Assembly (NCBI RefSeq): GCF_040225985.1
Contig: NZ_JBBPEU010000004.1
Coordinates: 62,001-126,000 of the forward strand
Direction of reading: 5' to 3'
Origin: Shimia sp040225985
GTDB lineage: Bacteria; Pseudomonadota; Alphaproteobacteria; Rhodobacterales; Rhodobacteraceae
Length of the DNA: 64,000 nucleotides
Of this stretch, positions 1 to 8,887 are shown piece by piece. Position 1 is the first letter of the stretch, and each line of letters starts with the position of its first letter. The notes beneath the pieces were generated by a model, which made no database searches, was not told where the DNA came from, and saw nothing but the letters and a program-made list of their open reading frames with translations. The position numbers and the translations under genes are program-made.

Positions 1-235
1 CGGCGCGACGCAGGTTTGCCCACTGGTCGTCGGGGTCAAGAGGGGCAGCTGCGTCGGCCTCTATAGCTTCGGATTCTGCAAGGGGCGCAAAGCTGTCTGC
101 AAGGGTGGTCAGACGTTTCCAGATCGCGCCGTCCTGCGCTTGGACCGGCGCGGCGTGAAACGCAATAGCACACAGGAATAGGGCGCACAGCCATATAGAG
201 GCACGGCGCGACCGTGCTGAAAACAACCTAACCAA
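1..235 (-). CDS. Secreted protein of unknown function, N-terminal part only
   Basis: The reading frame runs off the left edge, so only about 78 N-terminal residues are visible. I place the start at a TTG (235-233) because a GGAGGG Shine-Dalgarno sequence at 247-242 lies six bases upstream. The product opens with Arg residues, then a hydrophobic stretch (WLCALFLCAIAF), then a signal-peptidase-like end APVQA-QDG, so export to the periplasm is likely. The mature part (WKRLTTLADSFAPLAESEAI and onward) matches no family I recognise. It is divergent from the uracil-DNA glycosylase gene across a 112-base gap. The function is unknown. Confidence 0.6.
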   Translation of the reverse strand, partial: MVRLFSARSRRASIWLCALFLCAIAFHAAPVQAQDGAIWKRLTTLADSFAPLAESEAIEADAAAPLDPDDQWANLRRA

Positions 236-282
236 ATCTGTCCCTCCGAATATTATGTTACAAGTCTTGAGGGGTTTTGCTT

Positions 283-296
283 TTTTCTCAAGAAAA
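283..296. promoter_or_regulatory. 14-bp palindrome in a divergent intergenic region
   Basis: TTTTCT-CA-AGAAAA has perfect six-base arms. It lies between the secreted-protein gene on the minus strand and the uracil-DNA glycosylase gene. Read on the minus strand it resembles the start of the TTTTCTTGGG element seen at 8.9, 20.3 and 29.9 kb, so it may be a degenerate copy. It could also be an operator or a hairpin. No regulator is assigned. Confidence 0.3.
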
Positions 297-347
297 TTCC
301 GGGATCTGCGGGGACTGCTTTCCTTCGACCATCACGCAGGATAGCTT

Positions 348-1133
348 TTGCGCATGGAATCGGCACTGGATTATCACACGGCGTTTGCCCTTCTGGACTG
401 GCAGGTCGACCTTGGCGCGACCGAGGCGATGCTGGACGCGCCGCTGAACCGGTACGAGATCCCTGAAAAGGTCGAAACCCCCAAGCCCGTCGCCGCGCCC
501 GAGGCCCCCGTGACCGCGCCGAAAGCCGATCCGGTCGAGATCGCCCGCAAGGCCGCGGCTGCCTGCAAGGATCTGGACGGTTTGCAACAGGCCATGGCGG
601 CGTTCGAACATTGCGCGCTGAAACGTGGCGCGCGCAATCTGGTGTTTGCCGATGGCAATCCGGCGGCGCGGGTGATGATCATCGGAGAGGCTCCGGGTCG
701 CGACGAAGACCGAATTGGCAAACCCTTCGTGGGGCGTGCAGGGCAGTTGCTGGACCGGATGTTCGACGCCATCGACATGGGTCGTGCGGCGCCCCTCTCG
801 GCGCAGTCGATCTATATTACCAACGTGTTGCCGTGGCGCCCGCCGCAGAACCGTGATCCAAAGCCCGAGGAAATTGAGATGCTCAAGCCGTTTCTGCAAA
901 GGCATGTGGAAATCGTCGCGCCGGACGTGATCATCCTGATGGGCAATATTTCGTGTCAGGCGGTGCTGGGCCGCAAGGGGATCACCCGCTTGCGGGGAAA
1001 CTGGCAGGAAAGTTTCGGCAAACCGACCCTGCCGATGTTCCACCCCGCCTATCTGTTGCGGCAACCCCACGCCAAACGCGAGGCCTGGGCCGATCTGCTG
1101 AGCCTTCAGGCCAAGCTGCGGGATCTGGCATGA
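348..1133 (+). CDS. Uracil-DNA glycosylase family protein (family 4/5-like)
   Basis: Predicted to remove uracil from DNA at the first step of base excision repair in the cytoplasm. The 261-residue protein has a Pro/Ala-rich N-terminal part (about 40-65) and then the UDG core: GEAPGRDED at 113-121 followed by GKPFVGRAGQLL at 124-135, TNVLPWRPPQNR at 158-169 and HPAYLLR at 232-238. These are the motifs of the iron-sulfur family 4/5 enzymes. Cysteines at 73 and 89 may contribute to a cluster, but the full four-Cys pattern is not obvious. The start is a TTG with GCAGGA six bases upstream; an in-frame ATG at 354 is the alternative. It overlaps the next gene by four bases (ATGA), implying translational coupling. 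Confidence 0.88.
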   Translation: MRMESALDYHTAFALLDWQVDLGATEAMLDAPLNRYEIPEKVETPKPVAAPEAPVTAPKADPVEIARKAAAACKDLDGLQQAMAAFEHCALKRGARNLVFADGNPAARVMIIGEAPGRDEDRIGKPFVGRAGQLLDRMFDAIDMGRAAPLSAQSIYITNVLPWRPPQNRDPKPEEIEMLKPFLQRHVEIVAPDVIILMGNISCQAVLGRKGITRLRGNWQESFGKPTLPMFHPAYLLRQPHAKREAWADLLSLQAKLRDLA

Positions 1134-1729
1134 AGCTGCTAGCTTTTTCCGACCTGCATTTGAACGCCGCCGCTGCCGGGCGTCTGGTTCGTGAAAGCAG
1201 GAATGTCGATCTGGTGCTGGCCGCTGGCGATTTCTGCAACGCGCGGCGCGGGCTGGACAAGGCGCTAGACCTTCTGGCCGGGCTAACTGCGCCGGTCGTG
1301 GCCGTGCCCGGAAACTGCGAAAGCGAGGCGGAACTGCGCGATGCCGCGCCCGAAGGCTGGCATGTGCTGCATGGCGGGGGCGTCATGATTGACGGGGTAA
1401 CCTTGTTCGGCCTTGGATATGGCGTGCCGGTCACGCCTTTTGGCAATTGGTCCTGTGACCTGACCGAGGCGCAGGCCGCAGAGGCGTTGGCGGGGTGCGC
1501 GGGCGCGGATATCTTTGTCACCCATTCCCCGCCCAAAGGGATTGCGGACCGCACGTCGACAGGTCTGTCCGTCGGATCCACCGCGATCCGCGAGGCCATC
1601 CAGCGCCTTCAACCCAAATTGGCTGTCTGCGGTCATGTGCATGATTGCTGGGGCGAAGAGGGAAAGATCGGGGCCACCCGTGTCGTGAACCTCGGGCCTG
1701 CTGGTCGTTTTTTCGAGGTCGCCGCATGA
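1130..1729 (+). CDS. Metallophosphoesterase (calcineurin-like)
   Basis: A 199-residue protein with the calcineurin-like dimetal phosphoesterase pattern: FSDLHLN near 6-12, AAGDF near 30, PGNCE (the usual GNHE/D position, with Cys replacing His), THSPPKG and CGHVHD near the C-terminus. It probably hydrolyses a phosphodiester or phosphomonoester in the cytoplasm; the substrate cannot be read from sequence. The Cys in GNCE replaces a metal/phosphate-contacting His usual in the superfamily, a variation that occurs in some small members. Its ATG overlaps the stop of the uracil-DNA glycosylase gene, so the two are probably one transcript. Confidence 0.85.
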   Translation: MKLLAFSDLHLNAAAAGRLVRESRNVDLVLAAGDFCNARRGLDKALDLLAGLTAPVVAVPGNCESEAELRDAAPEGWHVLHGGGVMIDGVTLFGLGYGVPVTPFGNWSCDLTEAQAAEALAGCAGADIFVTHSPPKGIADRTSTGLSVGSTAIREAIQRLQPKLAVCGHVHDCWGEEGKIGATRVVNLGPAGRFFEVAA

Positions 1730-1795
1730 CAAAGGCAGGCGCCATTGCCCATTCACCACTCCGGCCCGTTGGCCAGTTCTGAGGGAGTCAGAGAG

Positions 1796-2338
1796 ATGCC
1801 CCGTTTCGACGAAAACAAAGAGTTCATTCCCGTTCGTATCGCTGTCATGACAGTCAGCGACACGCGGTCGATGGAGCAGGACAAATCCGGTGACACGCTG
1901 GTTGGTCGGATCGAAAAGGCGGGCCATATTCTGGCCGACCGGATGATTCTACAGGATGAGCGTGACCAGATCGCTGAGCAACTGCGGACTTGGTGCGCCA
2001 ACCCCGAGATCGACGTCATCATCACGACGGGGGGCACCGGCTTGACCGGGCGTGACGTCACGGTCGAGGCACATCGCGATGTCTATGAAAAGGAAATCGA
2101 AGCCTTCGCGACCGTGTTCACCATCGTGTCCATGAACAAGATCGGCACCTCGGCTGTGCAAAGCCGGGCGACCGGTGGTGTGGCGCAGGGCACCTATCTG
2201 TTTGCGCTGCCCGGATCGCCGGGCGCCTGCAAGGATGCCTGGGACGAAATTCTGGTCTATCAGCTGGACTACCGGCACCTGCCTTGCAATTTTGTCGAGA
2301 TTTTTCCGCGTTTGGACGAACATTTGCGACGGAAGTAG
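1796..2338 (+). CDS. moaB: Molybdenum cofactor biosynthesis protein B
   Basis: A 180-residue MoaB/MogA-family protein, expected to adenylylate molybdopterin during molybdenum cofactor synthesis. The nucleotide-binding motif TTGGTGLTGRD lies at 77-87, preceded by AVMTVSDTRS at 16-25 and followed by the ALPGSPGACKDAWDE segment at 137-151. I choose the ATG at 1796, which follows AGGGAGTCAGAG; an upstream in-frame start would add 17 residues without family support. It lies downstream of the metallophosphoesterase on the same strand. The other Mo-cofactor genes in this window (mobA, mobB, moeA, fdhD) are 15 kb away. Confidence 0.93.
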   Translation: MPRFDENKEFIPVRIAVMTVSDTRSMEQDKSGDTLVGRIEKAGHILADRMILQDERDQIAEQLRTWCANPEIDVIITTGGTGLTGRDVTVEAHRDVYEKEIEAFATVFTIVSMNKIGTSAVQSRATGGVAQGTYLFALPGSPGACKDAWDEILVYQLDYRHLPCNFVEIFPRLDEHLRRK

Positions 2339-2429
2339 AGAAAATTCCCGTATCAGGGCCGCAGGATTGGCAATTTTCGTCTGAAAGGCCAATATGATCT
2401 TCTGTGTGCGCCAATAGGGAAAACCGCGA

Positions 2430-3887
2430 ATGCGTTTCTTGAGAAAAAGTCTGACAGGGCTGTTTCTGCTCGCCGTGACGGTCGGGTTGCTGATCTTTGC
2501 GGGTCAAATGATCTATGGCGCGATCGAAGACCGCATGGCGCGCGAGAACCGCAAGCCCGAAGGGCGCGAGCGGGTCTATGCCGTGAACGTGATCCGCGCT
2601 GAAGAAGGGCAGGTGACACCCGAACTGATCGCCTTTGGCCAGATCAAGAGCCGCCGCAGCCTGGAAGTGCGCGCCAAATCGGCGGGGACGATCGTTCAGA
2701 TCTCCGACGATTTCATCGAAGGCGGCAGGGTTTCGGATGGGCAGGTTCTGTTGCAGGTGGATCCTACGGATGCGGAATATGCGATTGAGCGGCTAAGCAA
2801 CGATCTTCTGGATGCCGAGGTGGAGCAGCGCGATGCAGTTCGCTCGCTCGATCTGGCCCGTGACGAGTTGAAAGCCGCCGAGGCGCAGGTGGCCTTGCGG
2901 CAAAAGGCGCTGGACCGGCAGAATGATTTGCAAGCGCGTGGTGTGGGCACATCCGCTGCGGTCGAGGCGGCGGAACTTGCTCTGGCGGCCGCCAATCAGG
3001 CGACCCTGTCACGCCGCCAGGCCGTGGCACAGGCCGAAGCCCGGGGCGATCAGGCCGAGACCCGGATGGAACGCACCCGCATCGCCCTGAGCGAGGCGCG
3101 CCGCGATCTGGACGACACGACGCTGACCGCCGATTTCAACGGAACGCTGAGCGAGGTCTCTGTGGTCAAGGGGCGGCTTGTGTCGGTGAACGAAAAGCTG
3201 GCCACGCTTGTCGATACCGGTGCGCTTGAGGTCAGCTTCCGCGTCTCGACTCCGCAATATGTGCGGTTGCTGGACGAAAACGGCGCGTTGCGCCCGTCCG
3301 AGGTGACGGTCGACCTTGATATTCTCGGGCAGGATCTGGTGAGCCGCGGCGTCGTGACCCGTGAAGGGGCCATTGTCGGCGAAGGCCAGACTGGACGCCA
3401 GATTTTTGCGAAACTCGACAGCGCGGGTGGCTTCAAGCCCGGGGATTTCGTGACCGTACATGTGCTTGAATCGCCGATGGACGGGGTTGTTGAACTTCCA
3501 GCGACGGCCCTTGATGCCACCGGTCAGGTTCTGGCCGTGACCGAGGAAAACCGGCTGGAATTCCTGCCGGTCGAGCTTTTACGGCGACAGGCCGACACGG
3601 TGATCGTGCGGGGCGCAGATCTTGACGGGCGGCTGATCGTGTCGCGGCGTACGCCGCTTCTGGGGCAGGGGATTCAGGTCAAGCCGCTGATCGCGGGCGA
3701 GACCGCCGAAGTCGCAGCGCCCGATAAGGTCACGCTGAGCGATGAAGAGCGCGACCGAATGATTGCCTTCGTGAAGGCCAACACCCGGATGCCCGCCGAC
3801 ATGCGTGACCGGCTTCTTGGGGAACTGGCGCAGCCGCAAGTGCCAGCGGGGCTGGTGCAGCGCCTGCAGGCCCGGATGGGAGGGTAA
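2430..3887 (+). CDS. RND efflux periplasmic adaptor subunit (HlyD/MFP family)
   Basis: A 485-residue membrane-fusion protein expected to link an inner-membrane RND pump to an outer-membrane channel. It has one N-terminal membrane anchor (about 8-28), a barrel-sandwich half near 60-100, a long coiled-coil hairpin rich in Ala, Glu, Arg and Leu (about 118-225), the returning lipoyl half (TTLTADFNGTLSEV), and beta-barrel and membrane-proximal domains. The C-terminal 60 residues extend beyond the typical core. It sits six bases upstream of the permease gene, so the two form an operon. No outer-membrane TolC-like gene and no local regulator are adjacent. Confidence 0.9.
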   Translation: MRFLRKSLTGLFLLAVTVGLLIFAGQMIYGAIEDRMARENRKPEGRERVYAVNVIRAEEGQVTPELIAFGQIKSRRSLEVRAKSAGTIVQISDDFIEGGRVSDGQVLLQVDPTDAEYAIERLSNDLLDAEVEQRDAVRSLDLARDELKAAEAQVALRQKALDRQNDLQARGVGTSAAVEAAELALAAANQATLSRRQAVAQAEARGDQAETRMERTRIALSEARRDLDDTTLTADFNGTLSEVSVVKGRLVSVNEKLATLVDTGALEVSFRVSTPQYVRLLDENGALRPSEVTVDLDILGQDLVSRGVVTREGAIVGEGQTGRQIFAKLDSAGGFKPGDFVTVHVLESPMDGVVELPATALDATGQVLAVTEENRLEFLPVELLRRQADTVIVRGADLDGRLIVSRRTPLLGQGIQVKPLIAGETAEVAAPDKVTLSDEERDRMIAFVKANTRMPADMRDRLLGELAQPQVPAGLVQRLQARMGG

Positions 3888-3893
3888 ACCTCG

Positions 3894-6800
3894 ATGCGCG
3901 CCCTGCCTTCGTCAACCAAGGGTCTGCTGTCTTATTTCACGCGCCACCGGACGGCAGCCAACCTTTTGCTGGTGATCCTGATCGTTGCGGGGATCGCGGC
4001 GATCCCGAATATGCGGGCGCAGTTTTTTCCCGATGTGGTGGTCGACAACGTGACGGTCACCGTTGACTGGGAAGGGGCCGGGGCCTCGGACGTGGATTCG
4101 GCCATTGTTCAGGTGCTTGAGCCCACATTGCTGGCCGTCGAGGGTGTGGAAAGTTCCGAGGCACGCTCGACCGAGGGGCGCGCGCAGATCACGCTGGAAT
4201 TCGATCCCGGTTGGGACATGGCGCGCGCTGCGGATGATGTGCAATCCGCTGTGGACACGGTTACCACCCTGCCGGAAGAGGCCGAGGATCCCACCGTGCG
4301 GCGCGGAGCGTGGCGTGACCGCGTGACCGATGTGGTCATCACCGGCCCTGTGGATGCCGCCCAGCTGGGCCTTTACGCGGACGAATTCAACGTGCGCCTG
4401 TTTGGCGAAGGGGTGACGCGGGTCACGATCCGCGGTGTCGCGGCCCCCGAAACCGTGGTCGAGGTCGCGACCGTCGACCTGATGAAACATGATGTGACCA
4501 TTGCCGAGATCGCAACTGCCATCGCCGCCGAGGTCGATGCCGATCCGGCAGGGGATGTCGAGGGCGCCAATGCCCGTGTGCGCACCGGTGTGGAAAAGCG
4601 CACCCCGGACCAGATCGCAGGCATCGTACTGCGCTCGAATCCCGATGGCACCAAGCTGACCGTGGGCGACGTCGCAAACCTGCGGGTCGAAGGCACCACC
4701 CGCAACCGGGCCTATTTCGTTGGCGAGAACCCGGCGATCTCGATGCGGGTAGACCGCAGCGCCAGCGGCGATGCCATCGCCATCCAGCGACAGGTTGAAA
4801 AGGTCGCGGAAGAAATGATGACTACCCTGCCGCCGGGTGTGACCATTGATCTGGTCAGCACCCGCGCGCAGGCGATTACCAGTCGTCTGAACCTGTTGGT
4901 AGACAACGGGTTGATGGGGCTGGCGCTGGTGGTCACGCTGTTGTTCCTGTTCCTCAATGCCCGCACGGCGATCTGGGTGGCGGCGGGCATCCCTGTGGCA
5001 ATGATGGCAAGCATTGCGCTGATGTATGCGTTCGGACTGACGATCAACATGATCTCGCTGTTCGGGTTGATCATCACGCTGGGGATTGTCGTGGATGATG
5101 CCATCGTGGTGGGGGAACATGCCGATTTTCGCGCGCGCCGGTTGAATGAACCCCCGATGGTGGCCGCCGAAAATGCCGCGCGGCGCATGGCCATGCCGGT
5201 CTTTGCCGCCACCCTGACCACGGTGATCGCCTTCTTCGGGCTGACCATGATCAGCGGGCGCTTTGGGGACCTGATCGCGGATATTCCGTTTACCGTGATC
5301 GTGGTGCTGATCGCGTCGCTGATCGAATGTTTCCTGATCCTGCCGAACCACATGGCCCACGCGCTGCACCACACCGCCAAGGAACACTGGTACGACATTC
5401 CGAGCCGCATCGTGAACCGCGGCTTCCGCTGGTTCCGCGATGTGGTGTTCCGCCGCCTGATGCGGGGGGTGATCTGGGCACGCTATCCAGTTCTTGCGCT
5501 GACGGTGGTCGTGCTGGCCTCGCAGGTGACGTTGTTCATCAATGGCGATGTGAAATGGCGTTTTTTCAACGCGCCCGAGCGGGGCACCGTGACCGGCAAC
5601 TTTGCCATGCTGCCCACCGCGACGCGCGAAGACAGCCTTGCGATGATGCGCGAAATGCAGCGCGCCGCGGAAGAGTTGGGGGCCGAATACGAAACACGTC
5701 ACGGCACCAATCCGCTTGAGTTCGTGATGGCCTCGGTCGGAGGCAATATCGGACGCAGCCTTGCCGGGTCTGATACGCTGGACCCCGATCTATTGGGCGG
5801 GCTGACGATTGAACTGATCGACGCGGACCTGCGCCCCTATTCCAGCTTTGCTTTTGTCGGAGAGTTGCAGGACCGTGTGAACCGGCATCCTCTCGTCGAA
5901 ACCGTCAGCTTCCGTGGGTGGCGTTCCGGTCCGGGGGGCGATTCCCTGTCGGTGCAGTTCTACGGCGCGGATGCCGAAACCCTGAAGTCTGCGGCGGAAG
6001 ACCTCAAATCTGCTGTGGCAGTCTTTCCCGAGGTGTCCGGTGTCGAGGACAATCTGGCCTATGACAAGGAAGAGTTGATCCTTGACCTCACGCCACAGGG
6101 GCGTGCTCTGGGGTTCACGATTGACGGCCTTGGGCGGGTGCTGCGCCATCGGTTGAACGGGCTTGAGGCCGCAACTTATCCGGACGGGCCGCGCAGCGCG
6201 TCGATCCGGGTTGAACTGCCAATTGGCGAGTTGAACGCCGCCTTCCTGGAAGGCAGCCAAATGCGCACACCGGCGGGCGAATATGTGCCGTTGGCCGACC
6301 TGGTCAGCGTCGAGCGTCGGACCGGCTTTTCCACCGTGCGGCGGGAAAACGGCATCCGTGTGGTCAGTGTCACCGGCGAGATTTCCGAGGACGATCCCGA
6401 CCGCGCCGCCGTGATCGAAGAATTACTGGGCAATGAAATCCTGCCCGAAATCGCAAGCCGTCACCAGATCGAGTTCCAACTGGCCGGGCTTTCCGAGCAG
6501 GAAGATACGTTCCTGTCCGATGCGCGAACGGGATTGATCCTGTGTCTGACCGGGATTTACCTTGTTCTGTCCTGGGTGTTTGCAAGCTGGACGCGGCCAC
6601 TTGTGGTGATGGCCATTGTGCCGTTTGGCCTCGTCGGAACAATTTACGGCCACTATATGCACGACGTACCACTGTCGATGTTCACGGTGGTCGGGCTGTT
6701 GGGGATGACGGGAATCATCATCAACGATTCGATCGTTCTGGTCAGTACCGTGGATGACTACGCGCAAGATCGCGGGTTGGTGCCGTCGATTATCGACGGC

Positions 6801-7283
6801 GCGGCGGACCGTCTGCGCCCGGTGATGCTGACCACGGCGACCACAGTGTTGGGCCTCGCGCCATTGCTGATGGAGCGGTCACAACAGGCGCAGTTCCTGA
6901 AGCCCACGGTGATCACGCTGGTCTATGGTCTTGGCTTCGGAATGCTGCTTGTGTTGCTGGTGGTGCCGGCACTGATGGCGATTCAGGCCGATATCTCGCG
7001 CCAGATCGCGGCGGCACGGACCGCCATGCGGGCCCGTGATCTGCAGTTGGGGATTCTGGTGACGGCAGGGGCTTTGGCATTGTGGGCAGCCGGATCAATC
7101 GGAGCCTATGCCCTGAATGGCACGGTTCCGCCGACCGTATCGGCCGTTGTTCCTGCGCTGGCCGATGCCTCGGCGGGTATGGTGCTTATCTGGTTCATAT
7201 TCGGGGCCGCAGCTATTTCGCTGGCCGCCTATGTGGTGGGCGCGCTAGCGGTGGTGATGGGGCGGCGACGCCGGTCAGCCTGA
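3894..7283 (+). CDS. RND family efflux permease with extended C-terminus
   Basis: A proton-driven inner-membrane export pump of the AcrB/HAE superfamily, 1129 residues. TM1 is near 20-38, a large periplasmic loop follows, and TM4 carries the proton-relay pair in GIVVDDAIVVGE (Asp401-Asp402). The C-terminal half repeats the topology. After the expected last helix (ending VVPALMAIQADI) there are about 100 further residues with two more hydrophobic segments (roughly 1051-1075 and 1095-1122) and a basic tail RRRRSA, predicting 14 rather than 12 helices. The substrate is unknown. The gene follows its adaptor directly and overlaps the 3' end of the convergent DsbD-like gene by nine bases. Confidence 0.92.
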   Translation: MRALPSSTKGLLSYFTRHRTAANLLLVILIVAGIAAIPNMRAQFFPDVVVDNVTVTVDWEGAGASDVDSAIVQVLEPTLLAVEGVESSEARSTEGRAQITLEFDPGWDMARAADDVQSAVDTVTTLPEEAEDPTVRRGAWRDRVTDVVITGPVDAAQLGLYADEFNVRLFGEGVTRVTIRGVAAPETVVEVATVDLMKHDVTIAEIATAIAAEVDADPAGDVEGANARVRTGVEKRTPDQIAGIVLRSNPDGTKLTVGDVANLRVEGTTRNRAYFVGENPAISMRVDRSASGDAIAIQRQVEKVAEEMMTTLPPGVTIDLVSTRAQAITSRLNLLVDNGLMGLALVVTLLFLFLNARTAIWVAAGIPVAMMASIALMYAFGLTINMISLFGLIITLGIVVDDAIVVGEHADFRARRLNEPPMVAAENAARRMAMPVFAATLTTVIAFFGLTMISGRFGDLIADIPFTVIVVLIASLIECFLILPNHMAHALHHTAKEHWYDIPSRIVNRGFRWFRDVVFRRLMRGVIWARYPVLALTVVVLASQVTLFINGDVKWRFFNAPERGTVTGNFAMLPTATREDSLAMMREMQRAAEELGAEYETRHGTNPLEFVMASVGGNIGRSLAGSDTLDPDLLGGLTIELIDADLRPYSSFAFVGELQDRVNRHPLVETVSFRGWRSGPGGDSLSVQFYGADAETLKSAAEDLKSAVAVFPEVSGVEDNLAYDKEELILDLTPQGRALGFTIDGLGRVLRHRLNGLEAATYPDGPRSASIRVELPIGELNAAFLEGSQMRTPAGEYVPLADLVSVERRTGFSTVRRENGIRVVSVTGEISEDDPDRAAVIEELLGNEILPEIASRHQIEFQLAGLSEQEDTFLSDARTGLILCLTGIYLVLSWVFASWTRPLVVMAIVPFGLVGTIYGHYMHDVPLSMFTVVGLLGMTGIIINDSIVLVSTVDDYAQDRGLVPSIIDGAADRLRPVMLTTATTVLGLAPLLMERSQQAQFLKPTVITLVYGLGFGMLLVLLVVPALMAIQADISRQIAAARTAMRARDLQLGILVTAGALALWAAGSIGAYALNGTVPPTVSAVVPALADASAGMVLIWFIFGAAAISLAAYVVGALAVVMGRRRRSA

Positions 7284-8081
7284 CGTGCAGCCGTGGATAT
7301 CGACCGCCTGACGTGACCCGATCACGGTAAAGCGCAGGCCCGAGCGATCGACCATGAAGGGTTCACCGCCGACATGCATCATCTCGGTCGTGGCGACCAG
7401 AGTGCCGCCTTCGCGACGGGTCTCGGCCTCGGCCACCCAGACTTGCGGGTTGTCGGTTTCGATCACAGCCAGTTCAGGGGTGCCAGCACTGGGCATCTGC
7501 AGGCGCGCCTCGATCCGCAGCCCGTCCGTTGTCGGCGACAGGCGGCACGTGGCCTTGTGCACATGAGCTTCGGTTTCGGACAGGGGGCGTTCGGCCATGG
7601 CGGCGGCAATGCGGGGGTCACGTTTGGTTACGTCGGGCGGCAGGCTGGCCGTGACTTTGATGTCCTGCGGCACGCAAATATCGCGGCAGACGCCGATATT
7701 CAGATGCGCTTTGAACTTTACCGGTTTGCCCGCGCGCTTGGGCGCGATGCGCAGCGGCAGGATCACCTCTTGTGCATAGCCGATCGAACGCATGCCGTTC
7801 TGGTCAAAGACCTCGGGCGTCGGCCACGTGATGTCGACATTCCGCAGGTTGCCGGACCCTCGCCAGTCAAAGCGCGGCGGGATCCCCGCGTCGCCGGGCG
7901 CGCGCCAGTAGGTTTTCCAGCCGGGGTTCAGCGTGATACGGATCGCGGCCATGTGGTGCCCGTCCTCCATCCGCCAGCCTGGCAGCACCTCGGCCTGCAC
8001 AACCCGGTCATAGGATTGCGCCGATGCCGGCAGGGCCATGGTCAGGGCCAGACATAGTGAGGCGAAGGTCTTGCGTGTCAT
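7275..8081 (-). CDS. DsbD N-terminal (alpha) domain-like periplasmic protein
   Basis: A 268-residue protein with a clear signal peptide (LCLALTMALPASAQS) followed by a DsbD/ScsB alpha-like immunoglobulin-fold domain: PGWRMEDGHH, NPGWKTYWRAPGDAGIPP, and a Cys pair in GVCRDICVP at about residues 132-136. In DsbD this domain passes electrons to periplasmic thiol proteins. Here the membrane beta domain and thioredoxin gamma domain are absent and no partner is adjacent, so it must work with a separate redox protein or have another role. It converges on the RND permease with overlapping stops and is divergent from the YqgE gene. Confidence 0.82.
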   Translation of the reverse strand: MTRKTFASLCLALTMALPASAQSYDRVVQAEVLPGWRMEDGHHMAAIRITLNPGWKTYWRAPGDAGIPPRFDWRGSGNLRNVDITWPTPEVFDQNGMRSIGYAQEVILPLRIAPKRAGKPVKFKAHLNIGVCRDICVPQDIKVTASLPPDVTKRDPRIAAAMAERPLSETEAHVHKATCRLSPTTDGLRIEARLQMPSAGTPELAVIETDNPQVWVAEAETRREGGTLVATTEMMHVGGEPFMVDRSGLRFTVIGSRQAVDIHGCTSG

Positions 8082-8102
8082 ATCCCCTACATGGGCAATC
8101 GC

Positions 8103-8185
8103 GTGGCAAATGCCAATTCACATTCGGGCGAGATAATATGTGGCAAATGTTACAACGCCCACCGTCAATCACGGGGTTTTGCCAC
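8103..8185. promoter_or_regulatory. Repeated GTGGCAAA words in the divergent DsbD-like/YqgE promoter region
   Basis: The ten-base word GTGGCAAATG occurs at 8103-8112 and again at 8140-8149, and an inverted GTGGCAAA lies at 8178-8185 on the minus strand. The first copy is part of TGGCA-AA-TGCCA, a near-perfect palindrome. Repeated words between divergent genes are typical of a transcription-factor site, but no regulator is encoded next to it. Confidence 0.35.
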
Positions 8186-8256
8186 CAATTCGCCCAATGG
8201 GACTTGCGCGATGTCGGGGCGGTCCTCATCTTGAAAGCAGGAGCAAGGAGACCGCG

Positions 8257-8838
8257 ATGGCGTCTGTGGGTGAAGACAACGATCTCAATCTGACCGGCAA
8301 GATCCTGATTGCCATGCCCGGCATGGGCGATCCTCGGTTTGCAGGTTCTGTTGTCCTGTTGTGCGACCACTCTGCCAAGGGTGCCATGGGGCTGATCGTA
8401 AATAAACCGATCCAGAACATCAGCCTGACCGACCTTTTCAAGCAACTGTCGATCGAGGGCGAACAGGACGTGTCCGAGGCGGGGTTGTATTTCGGCGGTC
8501 CGGTCGAACCTGGGCGGGGGTTCATGCTGCATACGCCCGATTATCATTCGGACCTGTCGTCGATGCGGATTGACGGGCGGTTTTCTATGACCGCAACGCT
8601 AGACATTCTGGAAGAGATCGCCACAGGCGGGGGGCCGTCCTCGGCGTTGATGGCGCTGGGTTACAGTGGCTGGGGGCCGGGGCAGCTTGAATCCGAGATC
8701 GCCGATAACGGCTGGCTGATCGCCGACCCGACGCAGGCGCTTGTCTTTGCCACTGCGGACAGCGAGGTCTGGAGCGAGGCGATCAGGTCGCTGGGGATTG
8801 ATCCGGTCAGCCTGTCTGCCACGGCGGGCCGCGCCTGA
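8257..8838 (+). CDS. YqgE/AlgH family protein
   Basis: A 193-residue member of the YqgE/AlgH (DUF179) family, with the typical opening LTGKILIAMPGMGDPRF, the core GAMGLIVNKPI, YFGGPVEPGRGFMLH and the closing LGYSGWGPGQLESEI. Members are widespread in Gram-negative bacteria; the molecular role is not settled, and the AlgH name reflects an alginate-regulation report. I choose the ATG at 8257, preceded by AGCAAGGAG; a longer frame from 8140 reads through the intergenic repeats and has no family support. The gene ends in a convergent gap that holds a copy of the dispersed element. Confidence 0.92.
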   Translation: MASVGEDNDLNLTGKILIAMPGMGDPRFAGSVVLLCDHSAKGAMGLIVNKPIQNISLTDLFKQLSIEGEQDVSEAGLYFGGPVEPGRGFMLHTPDYHSDLSSMRIDGRFSMTATLDILEEIATGGGPSSALMALGYSGWGPGQLESEIADNGWLIADPTQALVFATADSEVWSEAIRSLGIDPVSLSATAGRA

Positions 8839-8854
8839 CGGCAGGGACCGCTAG

Positions 8855-8875
8855 AGGTATTTTTTCCCAAGAAAA
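8855..8875 (-). repeat. Dispersed convergent-gap element, copy 1
   Basis: On the minus strand this reads TTTTCTTGGG, three A, then AAATACCT. It matches copies at 20295-20315 and 29941-29960. It lies in the 49-base gap between the convergent yqgE-like and tsaC genes. The element has no obvious hairpin of its own. Confidence 0.6.
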
Positions 8876-8887
8876 GGAATGGCCGCG

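Noticed and set aside
3912..5702. A 596-codon open frame on the minus strand opposite the RND permease
   Set aside because: His/Arg/Asp-rich antisense translation of membrane-protein codons, no ribosome site or family match.
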